Shown piece after piece: positions 32,405 to 40,744 of a stretch of DNA of 64,000 bases. Under the pieces are notes generated by a model, which searched no databases, was not told the origin of the DNA, and was given only the letters and a program-made list of their open reading frames with translations. Source of the DNA: Prodigiosinella confusarubida (GTDB lineage: Bacteria > Pseudomonadota > Gammaproteobacteria > Enterobacterales > Enterobacteriaceae); NCBI RefSeq assembly GCF_002847015.1, contig NZ_CP025085.1:1984001-2048000 (forward strand), given 5' to 3'. Both the position numbers and the translations under genes were made by a program. Within the stretch, counting starts at the first letter, position 1. Every line of letters begins with the position of its first letter.

Positions 32405-34690
32405 TTAGTCTTGATGAGTAGCAGTGCCATCTGACAAATACTCTGACAGAAACGCTCCAGTTACTGACGGGTTGTCTTTCACCATTCCTGAGGGACTTCC
32501 TTGATAGACGATCTTCCCCCCATGTTTTCCTGCACCAGGACCCATCTCAATCACATGGTCAGCCGCGGCAATTATATCGAGATTGTGTTCGACAACGATG
32601 AGGGTCATCCCTTGATCCGCCAGCGAACCGAATAACGGTATCAGGCGTTCCACGTCTGCCATGTGAAGACCGGATGTAGGTTCATCGAACAGATATATCT
32701 TTCCGGTTCGGCCAAGTTCTGCCGCCAGTTTCAGCCTCTGTCTTTCGCCACCCGACAACGTGGAAAGCCGCTGGCCGATCTGCACATATCCGAGCCCTAC
32801 CTGTTCTATGCGCGCAAGTGCATCTGAGATTGTCGTTTCGTTCTCGAACAGATGTCGTACTTCTGGTGCGCACATGTTCATTACCTCGTCTATGGAGTGG
32901 CCCACAACTCGGGTCGAGCGCGCTTCCGCGCTATAGCCGGAACCGTCGCAGACTTCACAAACCGCCTCAATTGCATCGAGGAACGCGAGGTCGGTACGGA
33001 CGACACCGCGTCCTTTGCAGATAGGGCAAGCTCCGGCCGAATTCGTGCTGAACAGTCCAACATGTTTACCACTCCGCCGCGCGAAATAGTGGCGAATGTC
33101 GTCGAGAATACCAAGATAACTGGCCGGTGTTGAACGAAAAGATCCGCGAAGCTCGGTCTGATCAATAACGACGACATCAGAACGAAGTCGGGGCAATATC
33201 CGGTTAACCAGCGTCGATTTTCCGGACCCCGCAACACCCGCGACCACCGTCATTACCCCAAGCGGGATTTCGACGGACATGTTATGTACATTGAACATCG
33301 ATTGATTATGGATGCTGATCCACCCGGACGGGGTGCGAGGCTTTTCGTTGAAGTGCCGTAGCTTGCGAAAGCTTCGACCAGTCTCAGTATCCGCTAACTT
33401 CAGGTTCGCCACCGATCCTTGATAGACGACCTCTCCACCGCTTTGTCCTGCCCGGGGCCCCATATCGATTACATGATCGGCGATGGTGATGATATCGGGG
33501 TCGTGTTCGACCAGAAGAATGCTGTTCCCTTTGTCCCTCAAGCGGATAAGCAACTCACCGAGATGGCGAACATCGCGGGCGTGCAAACCAACACTCGGCT
33601 CATCGAATATATAGGCAATATCCGCAAGACTGCTGCCAAGATGACGGATCATTTTGATCCGTTGAGACTCGCCGCCGGACAGACTGGATGTTCCCCGATT
33701 CAAACTGAGATAGTCGAGCCCTATATCGATCATGCTTTCGAGTTTTTCTACCATGGATGATACGACTGGGAGCATCTCCTTCTCTTTTATTCCACGAACA
33801 AAATCGAGCAGTTCGCTTGCCTCCATCTCAGCACATTCTGCAATGTTGTGGTCAGCGATCCGGCAGGAAAGCACTTGAGGATTGAGACGGCCGCCTTCGC
33901 AAGCCGGACATGACCCGCTCGTCGTCACACGTGCCAGTGCTTCCAGTTCAAGGGAGGTAAGATCCGTCTCTTCGCGTTCCAGAAACGAGCGGCGCAGTCG
34001 AGGCAAAACACCTTCATAGACCGTGCTTTTCGGCCAGCCTGGCCTGGGGTTAGTTACGGGCGTACCTTCCTCGATGGTCAGACGTCGCCACTCTGCCTCG
34101 CTATACGTACCAAGAGGCTTTGCTGTATCGAAGAAGCCCGACAAAGTGTAGCGTTTCCAACGCCACGAAGACGGCTCGAATCCTGGGAAACGGATAGCTC
34201 CTTCGTCAAGTGAACGCTCCCGGTCGAACAGCGCTTCCTCGTCGATCATCCTGATCGTTCCTAACCCCTGACACTCCGAACACATACCATTGGGATTATT
34301 GAATGAGAAGAGGCTGGATTCTCCGATATGAGGCTTGCCAATGCGCGAGAAAAGCAGGCGCAGGAGAGCGTAAATCTCCGTCACGGTTCCGACGGTGGAG
34401 CGAGCGTTGCCACCTAGCCGACGCTGATCAACGACAATCGATGCCGGTAGATTTTCGAGACGGTCAGCTTCCGGGTGTCCCTGAGGCTTTAGCCGGTTGC
34501 GGACGAAGGTCGAATAAGTTTCGGCCAATTGGTGTTGCGACTCAGCGGCTATGGTATCGAACAGAAGCGACGACTTTCCACAGCCGGAAACCCCAGTGAA
34601 AACCACAATCTTATGCTTTGGGATTTCGAGTGTTACATTCTTCAGATTGTTCGTTCGCGCGCGGATAATTCGCATCGGCAAATCAGGCAT
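32405..34690 (-). CDS. UvrA2-like (class II) excinuclease ATPase
   Basis: 761 residues, against about 940 for housekeeping UvrA. It has two ABC ATPase modules (Walker A GVSGCGKSS near residue 33 and GVAGSGKST further on; signatures SLSGGESQR and TLSGGERQR) and the zinc modules CSECQGLG, CPACEGG, CPICKGRG and CEVCDGSG. The UvrB-binding insertion appears to be missing, as in UvrA2 and DrrC-type proteins linked to tolerance of DNA-binding drugs. It overlaps the upstream MarR gene by 8 bp and is probably induced with it. Confidence 0.88.
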   Translation of the reverse strand: MPDLPMRIIRARTNNLKNVTLEIPKHKIVVFTGVSGCGKSSLLFDTIAAESQHQLAETYSTFVRNRLKPQGHPEADRLENLPASIVVDQRRLGGNARSTVGTVTEIYALLRLLFSRIGKPHIGESSLFSFNNPNGMCSECQGLGTIRMIDEEALFDRERSLDEGAIRFPGFEPSSWRWKRYTLSGFFDTAKPLGTYSEAEWRRLTIEEGTPVTNPRPGWPKSTVYEGVLPRLRRSFLEREETDLTSLELEALARVTTSGSCPACEGGRLNPQVLSCRIADHNIAECAEMEASELLDFVRGIKEKEMLPVVSSMVEKLESMIDIGLDYLSLNRGTSSLSGGESQRIKMIRHLGSSLADIAYIFDEPSVGLHARDVRHLGELLIRLRDKGNSILLVEHDPDIITIADHVIDMGPRAGQSGGEVVYQGSVANLKLADTETGRSFRKLRHFNEKPRTPSGWISIHNQSMFNVHNMSVEIPLGVMTVVAGVAGSGKSTLVNRILPRLRSDVVVIDQTELRGSFRSTPASYLGILDDIRHYFARRSGKHVGLFSTNSAGACPICKGRGVVRTDLAFLDAIEAVCEVCDGSGYSAEARSTRVVGHSIDEVMNMCAPEVRHLFENETTISDALARIEQVGLGYVQIGQRLSTLSGGERQRLKLAAELGRTGKIYLFDEPTSGLHMADVERLIPLFGSLADQGMTLIVVEHNLDIIAAADHVIEMGPGAGKHGGKIVYQGSPSGMVKDNPSVTGAFLSEYLSDGTATHQD

Positions 34691-35117
34691 TTTCAGATGC
34701 CTCTGCTTGTAATCCTTTAACGGCTTTGCAGCAGAGTTCGGCGAATATCGCTTGTTCTCCCGCCGTCATGACCAACGCCACCAGCCGCGCTGCATCGCAT
34801 CGTTGGAGAGCCGCTCTTTCCATAAAGGCTTCGCCCTTGGCGCTAAGTCTGGTTTCCTGCGCACGGCGGTCGGTATCGTCAGACGATTGCTCGATTAATT
34901 CGAGATCTTTGAGCACACGCAGTGCCTTTGAAAGCTGGGTGCGGGAGACCCCCAAGCGCTCGCTAATGATCGATGGCCGCAAAGCACCGCCGACGCGCAG
35001 GACTTCCAGTACATCATATTGTGGCCATGTTATCGCCTCTGGCGTGAAACGGTTGCGACGGGCGACCAGTTCACATTGCAGAAGAGATAGTGAGTTTTCA
35101 AGATTTATAGTTTCCAT
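34683..35117 (-). CDS. MarR-family regulator of the UvrA2-like gene
   Basis: 144 residues from the ATG at 35117 (METINLENSLSLLQCELVARRNRFTPEAITWPQYDVLEVLRVGGALRPSIISERLGVSRTQLSKALRVLKDLELIEQSSDDTDRRAQETRLSAKGEAFM), a MarR winged helix with the DxRxxxxxLT-like wing. The frame is open to 35192, but that part is not MarR-like. The start codon lies inside a perfect palindrome, and no clear ribosome site precedes it. The longer start therefore remains possible. Confidence 0.85.
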   Translation of the reverse strand: METINLENSLSLLQCELVARRNRFTPEAITWPQYDVLEVLRVGGALRPSIISERLGVSRTQLSKALRVLKDLELIEQSSDDTDRRAQETRLSAKGEAFMERAALQRCDAARLVALVMTAGEQAIFAELCCKAVKGLQAEASENA

Positions 35118-35136
35118 TGGGAAACTATAAATCTTG
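35099..35136 (-). promoter_or_regulatory. Perfect 16-6-16 palindrome across the marR start codon
   Basis: The arms at 35099-35114 (CAAGATTTATAGTTTC) and 35121-35136 are exact reverse complements around CATTGG, which contains the start codon on the minus strand. It is probably the MarR operator; as RNA it would also bury the start codon. Confidence 0.75.
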
Positions 35137-35270
35137 TTAGATTGCCATTCAATCAGATTTTGTAGATTTATTGATAACCTTTTGGGTATCAATTGTTGAC
35201 TGGACTAGATTTCTTCTCATCCGAACATTCGCGCCTTAGGGGTGTGCTGCGCCGGCGGGGAATGGATAAA

Positions 35271-35291
35271 AGGGCGGTTAAACACCGCCCT
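35271..35291 (-). terminator. Terminator of the OppA-like gene
   Basis: AGGGCGGT, TAAAC, ACCGCCCT stem with TTTTATCC following in the minus-strand direction, just after the stop at 35297. Confidence 0.85.
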
Positions 35292-35296
35292 GACAA

Positions 35297-36922
35297 TCAA
35301 TGCTGTTTAATATAGATATTGCGGGTCAGATAAAATCCGAGAGGTGAAACGGTGAATCCGCCAATAAAGGGTTTCACCAATTGGTTCTGAACATAGTAAT
35401 AAACTGGAATGGCGGGAACATCATTGCTCAGAATATCGCTGGCTGTTTGGTATTCCTGCTTGATTTTTCCGGCATCGGTCGTTTCACTGGCTGTCTGAAT
35501 AGCGGCATCAAAATGACTATTGCTGTATTTAGTGGTGTTCTGCGTATCCCCGGTGCGGAAGGTATTAAAGAATGTAGAGGGTTCGTTGTAGTCGGCAAGC
35601 CAGGTATAACGGACCAGATCGAAATTCCCCTGGCGCATGGTATCAAGCATGGTTTTCCATTCCTGATTTTTCATAGTGACATCGGCCCCCAGATTCTTTT
35701 TCCACATGGATGTCGCCGCGATAGCAATGCGTTGATGATCCTGGGAGGTGTTATAAAGCAGATTCAGTTTCAAGGGATGCGCCGGAGTGAAACCGGCCTC
35801 AGCCAGTAATTTTTTCGCCTCTGCGTTACGTTTACTCTGAGACCAGGCGGCATATGCCGGTGGGGTGAACGTCATTCCACCAATTTTTAATGGCATCAGT
35901 GTGTCAGCCGGTTTTTGCCCTTGCCCCACCACTTTATCGGTGATAATGCTTTTATTCAGGGCGAGATTAAGCGCCTGCCGGACTCGAACATCGTTGAACG
36001 GGGCTTTAACCGTATTGAACTTGTAATAATAGATGCCGAGCAAATCGGTATTATGGACCTGCCCACCGAGTTCGGTTTTGAGCTGCCGGTACTGAATCGT
36101 TGGAATGGTATCGGTAATATCGATTTCGCCAGCCCGGTAGCGGTTAACCATGGCCGCCTGGTCTGCAATGGGCAGGTAAGTGACTTTGTTGATCACGGTT
36201 GCTTTATTATCCCAGTATTTAGGATTGCGCTGGGCCACAACTTTTTCGTTTACCACCCACTGAACGGGGGTATACGCACCGCTGGTGACGATATTGCCTG
36301 GCTGCGTCCATTTGTCGCCGAATTGCTCGACAACAGCTTTGTTGACCGGGAACAACGATATATGGCCCACGAACTGGAGAAAATAAGAAACGGGTTGGGA
36401 AAGCGTTACCTGGACGGTATGGTCATCCAGAGCTTTTACACCAAGCTGGCTGACGGGCATTTTGCCATCGGCAATGGCCTGCGCGTTTTCAATATGGGCA
36501 TTCGAGGCAAAAGAAGCGTAGGGCGATGCGGTTTTGGGATCCACCAGGCGCTGCCAACTAAACACCACATCCTGGGCCGTGATGGGTTTCCCATTAGACC
36601 AGACGATGCCAGGGCGTAAATGAAATGTCCAGACCGTGTTATTCTGGTTTTCCCATTTTGCAGCAAGATCCGGGTGGATTTTGCCAGCCGCGTCAATACT
36701 GACCAGTCCGCTGAAACAATCCAGAATGATATTGAAGGATTCGTTACTTTCGGCGAGCTGTGGATCCAGCGTCGCAGGTTCGGCGCCGTTGCTGCGGACC
36801 AGTTCCTGTTTACTGGCTAGTGTGACCCCGCTGGGCACAATGGCTGCTTGTACCAGCGGAACTTGCAAGCCCATAAGCGCAAACGCTGAAAGTGTGATTA
36901 TTTTCCTGTTGTTTATTTTCAT
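35297..36922 (-). CDS. OppA/MppA-like peptide-binding periplasmic protein
   Basis: 541 residues from ATG 36922, which follows GAGGAAA. A signal peptide (MKINNRKIITLSAFALMGLQVPLVQA) is followed by family marks EPATLDPQLAESNESFNIILDCFSGL, WTFHLRPGIVWSNGKPITAQDVVFSWQRLVDP and PFNDVRVRQALNLALNKS. It binds oligopeptides or murein peptides in the periplasm for an ABC importer. No permease or ATPase gene is next to it, so it probably shares a transporter encoded elsewhere, as MppA does with Opp. Confidence 0.92.
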   Translation of the reverse strand: MKINNRKIITLSAFALMGLQVPLVQAAIVPSGVTLASKQELVRSNGAEPATLDPQLAESNESFNIILDCFSGLVSIDAAGKIHPDLAAKWENQNNTVWTFHLRPGIVWSNGKPITAQDVVFSWQRLVDPKTASPYASFASNAHIENAQAIADGKMPVSQLGVKALDDHTVQVTLSQPVSYFLQFVGHISLFPVNKAVVEQFGDKWTQPGNIVTSGAYTPVQWVVNEKVVAQRNPKYWDNKATVINKVTYLPIADQAAMVNRYRAGEIDITDTIPTIQYRQLKTELGGQVHNTDLLGIYYYKFNTVKAPFNDVRVRQALNLALNKSIITDKVVGQGQKPADTLMPLKIGGMTFTPPAYAAWSQSKRNAEAKKLLAEAGFTPAHPLKLNLLYNTSQDHQRIAIAATSMWKKNLGADVTMKNQEWKTMLDTMRQGNFDLVRYTWLADYNEPSTFFNTFRTGDTQNTTKYSNSHFDAAIQTASETTDAGKIKQEYQTASDILSNDVPAIPVYYYVQNQLVKPFIGGFTVSPLGFYLTRNIYIKQH

Positions 36923-37619
36923 AAGTATTTCCTCTTTATTATTTCCCATGCTGAATATTCAGCCGTGACGAGTTGTGTGTTTGCATTTATTTTTTGGTAA
37001 AACAGATATATTCCGTTCGGTTTCTATACTATGGAGGTGAAATGTAGATATGTGCTACAAATAATGAAAAGGTATTTATTTCGTTGTGTGTCACTTTAGA
37101 TATAAGAAAAAACAATCAGTACTTTGATCTTTATTGAATATATAGGGAAAAATGGCCAGAGGAATACACTGTGAAGGTATTCAAAAAGAAGAAACAGCGA
37201 AGAACTACATTTTGTATCACTATTTCCTATATGTGTTTAATCAGTAGGTTTGCCATTCATTCATTGTAAGGTCGCGGTTTCCAATCTGAATCAGGCAAAT
37301 GAAAAAATGGGTCAAAATGTGTGGCTTTCCCGCTGTTTGATGGCGCAATGATACCTATCTGCTGCCTGGATTTGAGCGTTTCATTACGATGCCGTTTATA
37401 AATATACCTTCTGGTTAATAACATGTGAATGACCGGAGGTGACAATTTAAAAAGGAGGGAATTTTGTCAGCTATTTCTATTGAAAAGAAATCCCGGCGGT
37501 TTCAACTTATGGCATACCTCAATCTGATATTAATCAGTTGAAATCAACACAGAGGGTCGGCCTGAAAGCTATCCTGTCTTGTAATATTGGGTGGCCTTGC
37601 GTTGAGGTGTGACATTCGG
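36923..37619. other. Long intergenic stretch, no recognised gene
   Basis: Nearly 700 bp between the OppA-like and LysE-like genes. The promoter of the OppA-like gene should lie at its left. A minus-strand frame at 37257-37445 (62 codons, ending HFDPFFHLPDSDWKPRPYNE) is not recognised and has no good ribosome site; it could be the end of a lost gene. Confidence 0.5.
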
Positions 37620-38240
37620 TCAGATGACAACCTTGGTGAACGCCAGGGATGCACCCAGCACGATCAGTACGATGCCGATGCTCTTGTCGACCACACTTTG
37701 CTGCTTGAGTAGCCGCCGACGCATGGTGGGCGCGGCAAAGAACAGCGCAACGATGCTGAACCAGACCCAGTGAGCTGCCGACATAAACAGGCCGTAGGCG
37801 AAGTTATGACTCAAAGGACTACCTGGCTGGACGACCTGGCTATAGGTGGCCACCACGAAAAGCATGGTTTTCGGGTTGAGCGCATTGGTGAGAAAGCCCA
37901 TACGAAAGGCTGCAAACGGTGATGGAACACTGCCAGCGGCCTCCTCAAGTGTCAGTACGGTCTTGTTGGTTAGCGACTTATATCCCAGATAGATAAGGTA
38001 CGACGTGCCCAGGACTTTCATGGTCATGAAAAGGAGGGGGGAGCCAGCTATCAGCACGGCAATACCAAACACGGTGTACATCACATGGACCTGTACACCG
38101 CAGGCAATACCCAGGGCTGAGAGCAGTCCGGTGCGCGAGCCGAAGGCATAGCTGTTGCGGGTAACCATCGCGAAATCTGGGCCGGGGCTGATGACGGCCA
38201 GAATGGTGATGGTGGCAACGGCGATCAATTCATTCATCAA
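37620..38240 (-). CDS. LysE/RhtB-family amino acid exporter
   Basis: 206-residue inner-membrane protein with about six hydrophobic segments and the family start MNELIAVATITILAVISPGPDFAMVTRNSYAFGSRTG, plus YLIYLGYKSL and GFLTNALNPKTMLFV. It exports amino acids such as homoserine or threonine. A LysR gene of the GcvA type lies divergently 480 bp away and may control it. The DNA here is richer in G+C than the AT-rich cluster, so it has a different origin. Confidence 0.93.
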   Translation of the reverse strand: MMNELIAVATITILAVISPGPDFAMVTRNSYAFGSRTGLLSALGIACGVQVHVMYTVFGIAVLIAGSPLLFMTMKVLGTSYLIYLGYKSLTNKTVLTLEEAAGSVPSPFAAFRMGFLTNALNPKTMLFVVATYSQVVQPGSPLSHNFAYGLFMSAAHWVWFSIVALFFAAPTMRRRLLKQQSVVDKSIGIVLIVLGASLAFTKVVI

Positions 38241-38714
38241 TCAAACTCCAGTGAACAAGGCAGGTCGACAGCCCGCCAGCGCTTTCAGCGCTTGTTGAAA
38301 GTGATAAAGAGAACGTCCCGATACCCCTGCCGGGTAGGGTCGTCCGCCAGCAAACATGGGTGTTACGCCATGTAGGGTTCCCTCATCGTTGGCGATGGCT
38401 GCCTCATTGGGAGTGGTCGGTGTGACGGGTGGGCTCTTGTGCTTCCTGGTTGTCGAGGGTGGTTTCGCTGTTCTGCGGGTAGAATCGCAAAATCCTCTTT
38501 GGCGATGATTTTGCACAGATTGATGGCATCATTATGAGCAGTTGGATACATAACTAACTGCTTTGATGGCGTCATCAACGATAATACATTCTCCATGGTG
38601 TTTCCTTATCTATTTGTTTTTATGCCATTTATATTATTGAAGGTGTACAATTATTGAATGCTTGCGTGATTCAAAAAAGCGATTTATCGTGAAGCAAATC
38701 TGATAAATTTCATC
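38241..38714. other. Region with a possible decayed ORF between lysE and lysR
   Basis: Minus-strand frames at 38363-38596 (MENVLSLMTPSKQLVMYPTAHND...) and 38241-38516 overlap out of register, as if one gene had been frameshifted near 38490. The first reads plausibly for about 40 residues, then becomes Pro/Arg-rich. I cannot identify a parent family. Confidence 0.4.
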
Positions 38715-38720
38715 GTGTAT

Positions 38721-39614
38721 ATGAAACTTCCATCTCTTGCTTCATTTCGCTTCTTTGAAGCGGCAGCCCAAACCGGCAGTTTCGTCAAAGCTGCCGAGTC
38801 TTTGCATGTGACACACGGTGCTGTCAGCCGGCAGGTCCGACTGCTGGAAGAGGCCTTGGGGATAGAACTGTTCGAGCGACGCAACCGGGCGATCTTTCTG
38901 AACGCGGCTGGCCGTTCTCTGCATGCGGTCACTCAGTCGGTTTTCGAGCAACTCGACGGTGCGGTGTACCGACTACAGCAAACAGCACCGGATGAGGTGC
39001 TGACACTGTCTTGCGAGCCCACGATTGCCATGAAGTGGTTGATCCCTCGGTTACCCGCGTTTCACCTGGCTCATCCTGATATCAATCTTCATCTGGTTGC
39101 GGCGGGCGGCCCGATCGACTTCTCACGCAGTGGTGTTGACCTTGCATTACGGCGCGACGATTTTCATTGGGATCAGGAAATTCATGCCGTGAAGGTCTGC
39201 GACGAATGGGTGGGGCCGGTGAGTCGGGGCAGGCGAGGTCGCATGGACACTCTGGAGGACGTGCGCTTACTGCATTCTGGCTCGCGGCCGAAAGCCTGGT
39301 CGACGTGGCAACGCTTGGCGAAGGTTTCAACCAAAGGCAGTATTCGGATGGACTATGAGCACTTCTATCTGTGCATTCAGGCTGCCGTCTCAGGCTTGGG
39401 CATGGCGATGGCTTCCTTTCTGATGGTGCAGGACGAACTCGAGAATGGACAATTGCACGCGCCGTATGGGTTTGTACGAGACGGTTCGGCTTACTATCTG
39501 TTATCGCCAGGACCGCTTGAGCAGGATGAAAAACGCACACGTTTCCAAACCTGGCTGGTGCAAGAAGCGGCAGGTTGCCTTCCCGTGATCAAGGGCCACG
39601 ATAGCGAAAAATAG
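38721..39614 (+). CDS. LysR-family regulator, GcvA type
   Basis: 297 residues: MKLPSLASFRFFEAAAQTGSFVKAAESLHVTHGAVSRQVRLLEEALGIELFERRNRAIFLNAAGRSL is the GcvA-like DNA-binding domain. The rest is a full effector domain (LTLSCEPTIAMKWLIPRLPAFHLAHPDINLHLV). A GTG 6 bp upstream is in frame. Divergent from the LysE-type exporter, which it may control. Confidence 0.92.
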   Translation: MKLPSLASFRFFEAAAQTGSFVKAAESLHVTHGAVSRQVRLLEEALGIELFERRNRAIFLNAAGRSLHAVTQSVFEQLDGAVYRLQQTAPDEVLTLSCEPTIAMKWLIPRLPAFHLAHPDINLHLVAAGGPIDFSRSGVDLALRRDDFHWDQEIHAVKVCDEWVGPVSRGRRGRMDTLEDVRLLHSGSRPKAWSTWQRLAKVSTKGSIRMDYEHFYLCIQAAVSGLGMAMASFLMVQDELENGQLHAPYGFVRDGSAYYLLSPGPLEQDEKRTRFQTWLVQEAAGCLPVIKGHDSEK

Positions 39615-39703
39615 TGTTGCGTTATGGTGGAAGTGGCCTGCGCTATCTCGATCGCTAAAGTACAGAGGGCAGGGCGACCGGGATACATAATAAGCATCGA
39701 CAG

Positions 39704-40717
39704 TCAACACGAGCGCACGGTCTTGCGCCATACCGGCGGTGCCTGAAACAGGCGCTTGCCTGGCATGCCGGGAGACGGTGGGGAAAGTAATAACTCTATG
39801 ATGGCGTTCGCCATATCGGTCAGAGGTTGGGCAAAGGTTGTCAGCTGATAGCCGACCCAGCCAGCCTGTTCGATGTTATCAAAACCGATAACACAGATGT
39901 CCTCGGGAATACGCAAGCCAAACTCGTGGCGCGCCACGTCGATAAAACCGCAGGCAACCAGATCAGTGACACAAAATACCCCATCCGGACGATGGCGACC
40001 CGCCAGCAGTTCCCGTGCCGCAGTCGCGCCGGTTTCATAACTGGCCGGCCCCGAACGGACTAACTGGCACGCTCCTCCGGCATGACTGGCGGCTTCGAGA
40101 AACTTGGTTTCCCGGATCACCATACTGGGTGATCGAACGGAAGAAGAAATCATCGTGATATGCTGACAACCGGCTCGTGAGAGCATGTGATAAGCATCGG
40201 TCATGGTCGAGGTGTAATCGATTTCGATGTTGTCGGCACCGGCGAATTGCCCCATGCGGTTAATCAGTATCACCTGCTGACCGCTTTGCAGGCAGGTTTC
40301 AACCAGTGAAGCCTGTGGCGTGCCTGACAGTACGATGGTGGCGGCGGCGCGGTAATTGAGCGTCTGGCGCAATGCGGTATTGGAGCTCTCTTCACCGCCG
40401 TCAGTGTTGATTACCATGACCGCACGCTGTGCCTGATGCAGACGGCGGGTGATCTGATCGAGCAGACTTGCCTGGTAGGGGGCGCTGAGATTGCCCCCGA
40501 GAATACATACTGGACGACAGGCCTCTTTGGACAAGCTGCGCGCCAGATGATTAACGTGGTAGTTAAGCGCTTCGGCGGCGGCCAGAACTTTACGGCGTGT
40601 TTCGGCTGACACGCTGCTGCCGGAGGTAAACGTACGCGAAACTGCCGAACGAGAAACCCCTGCCAGACGTGCCACTTCCGCCGCACTGGCCATACTTTTA
40701 CCTGACAAAGCAGACAT
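39704..40717 (-). CDS. LacI-family repressor
   Basis: 337 residues. Headpiece ASAAEVARLAGVSRSAVSRTFTSGSSVSAETRRKVLAAAEALNYHVNHLARSLS, then a periplasmic-binding-like sugar domain (GVFCVTDLVACGFIDVARHEFGLRIPEDICVIGFDNIEQAGW). Last gene of a five-gene minus-strand set (permease, ATPase, binding protein, phosphatase fusion, repressor), so it is probably autoregulated with the transporter. The co-effector is likely the transported compound or its dephosphorylated form. Confidence 0.92.
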   Translation of the reverse strand: MSALSGKSMASAAEVARLAGVSRSAVSRTFTSGSSVSAETRRKVLAAAEALNYHVNHLARSLSKEACRPVCILGGNLSAPYQASLLDQITRRLHQAQRAVMVINTDGGEESSNTALRQTLNYRAAATIVLSGTPQASLVETCLQSGQQVILINRMGQFAGADNIEIDYTSTMTDAYHMLSRAGCQHITMISSSVRSPSMVIRETKFLEAASHAGGACQLVRSGPASYETGATAARELLAGRHRPDGVFCVTDLVACGFIDVARHEFGLRIPEDICVIGFDNIEQAGWVGYQLTTFAQPLTDMANAIIELLLSPPSPGMPGKRLFQAPPVWRKTVRSC

Positions 40718-40744
40718 CTATTTACCTTACCTCTTCACTACTGG

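Noticed and set aside
38715-38720. GTG at 38715 as start of the GcvA-type LysR gene
   Set aside because: The ATG at 38721 starts at the usual family position; the GTG adds two residues and lacks a better ribosome site. The difference is minor.
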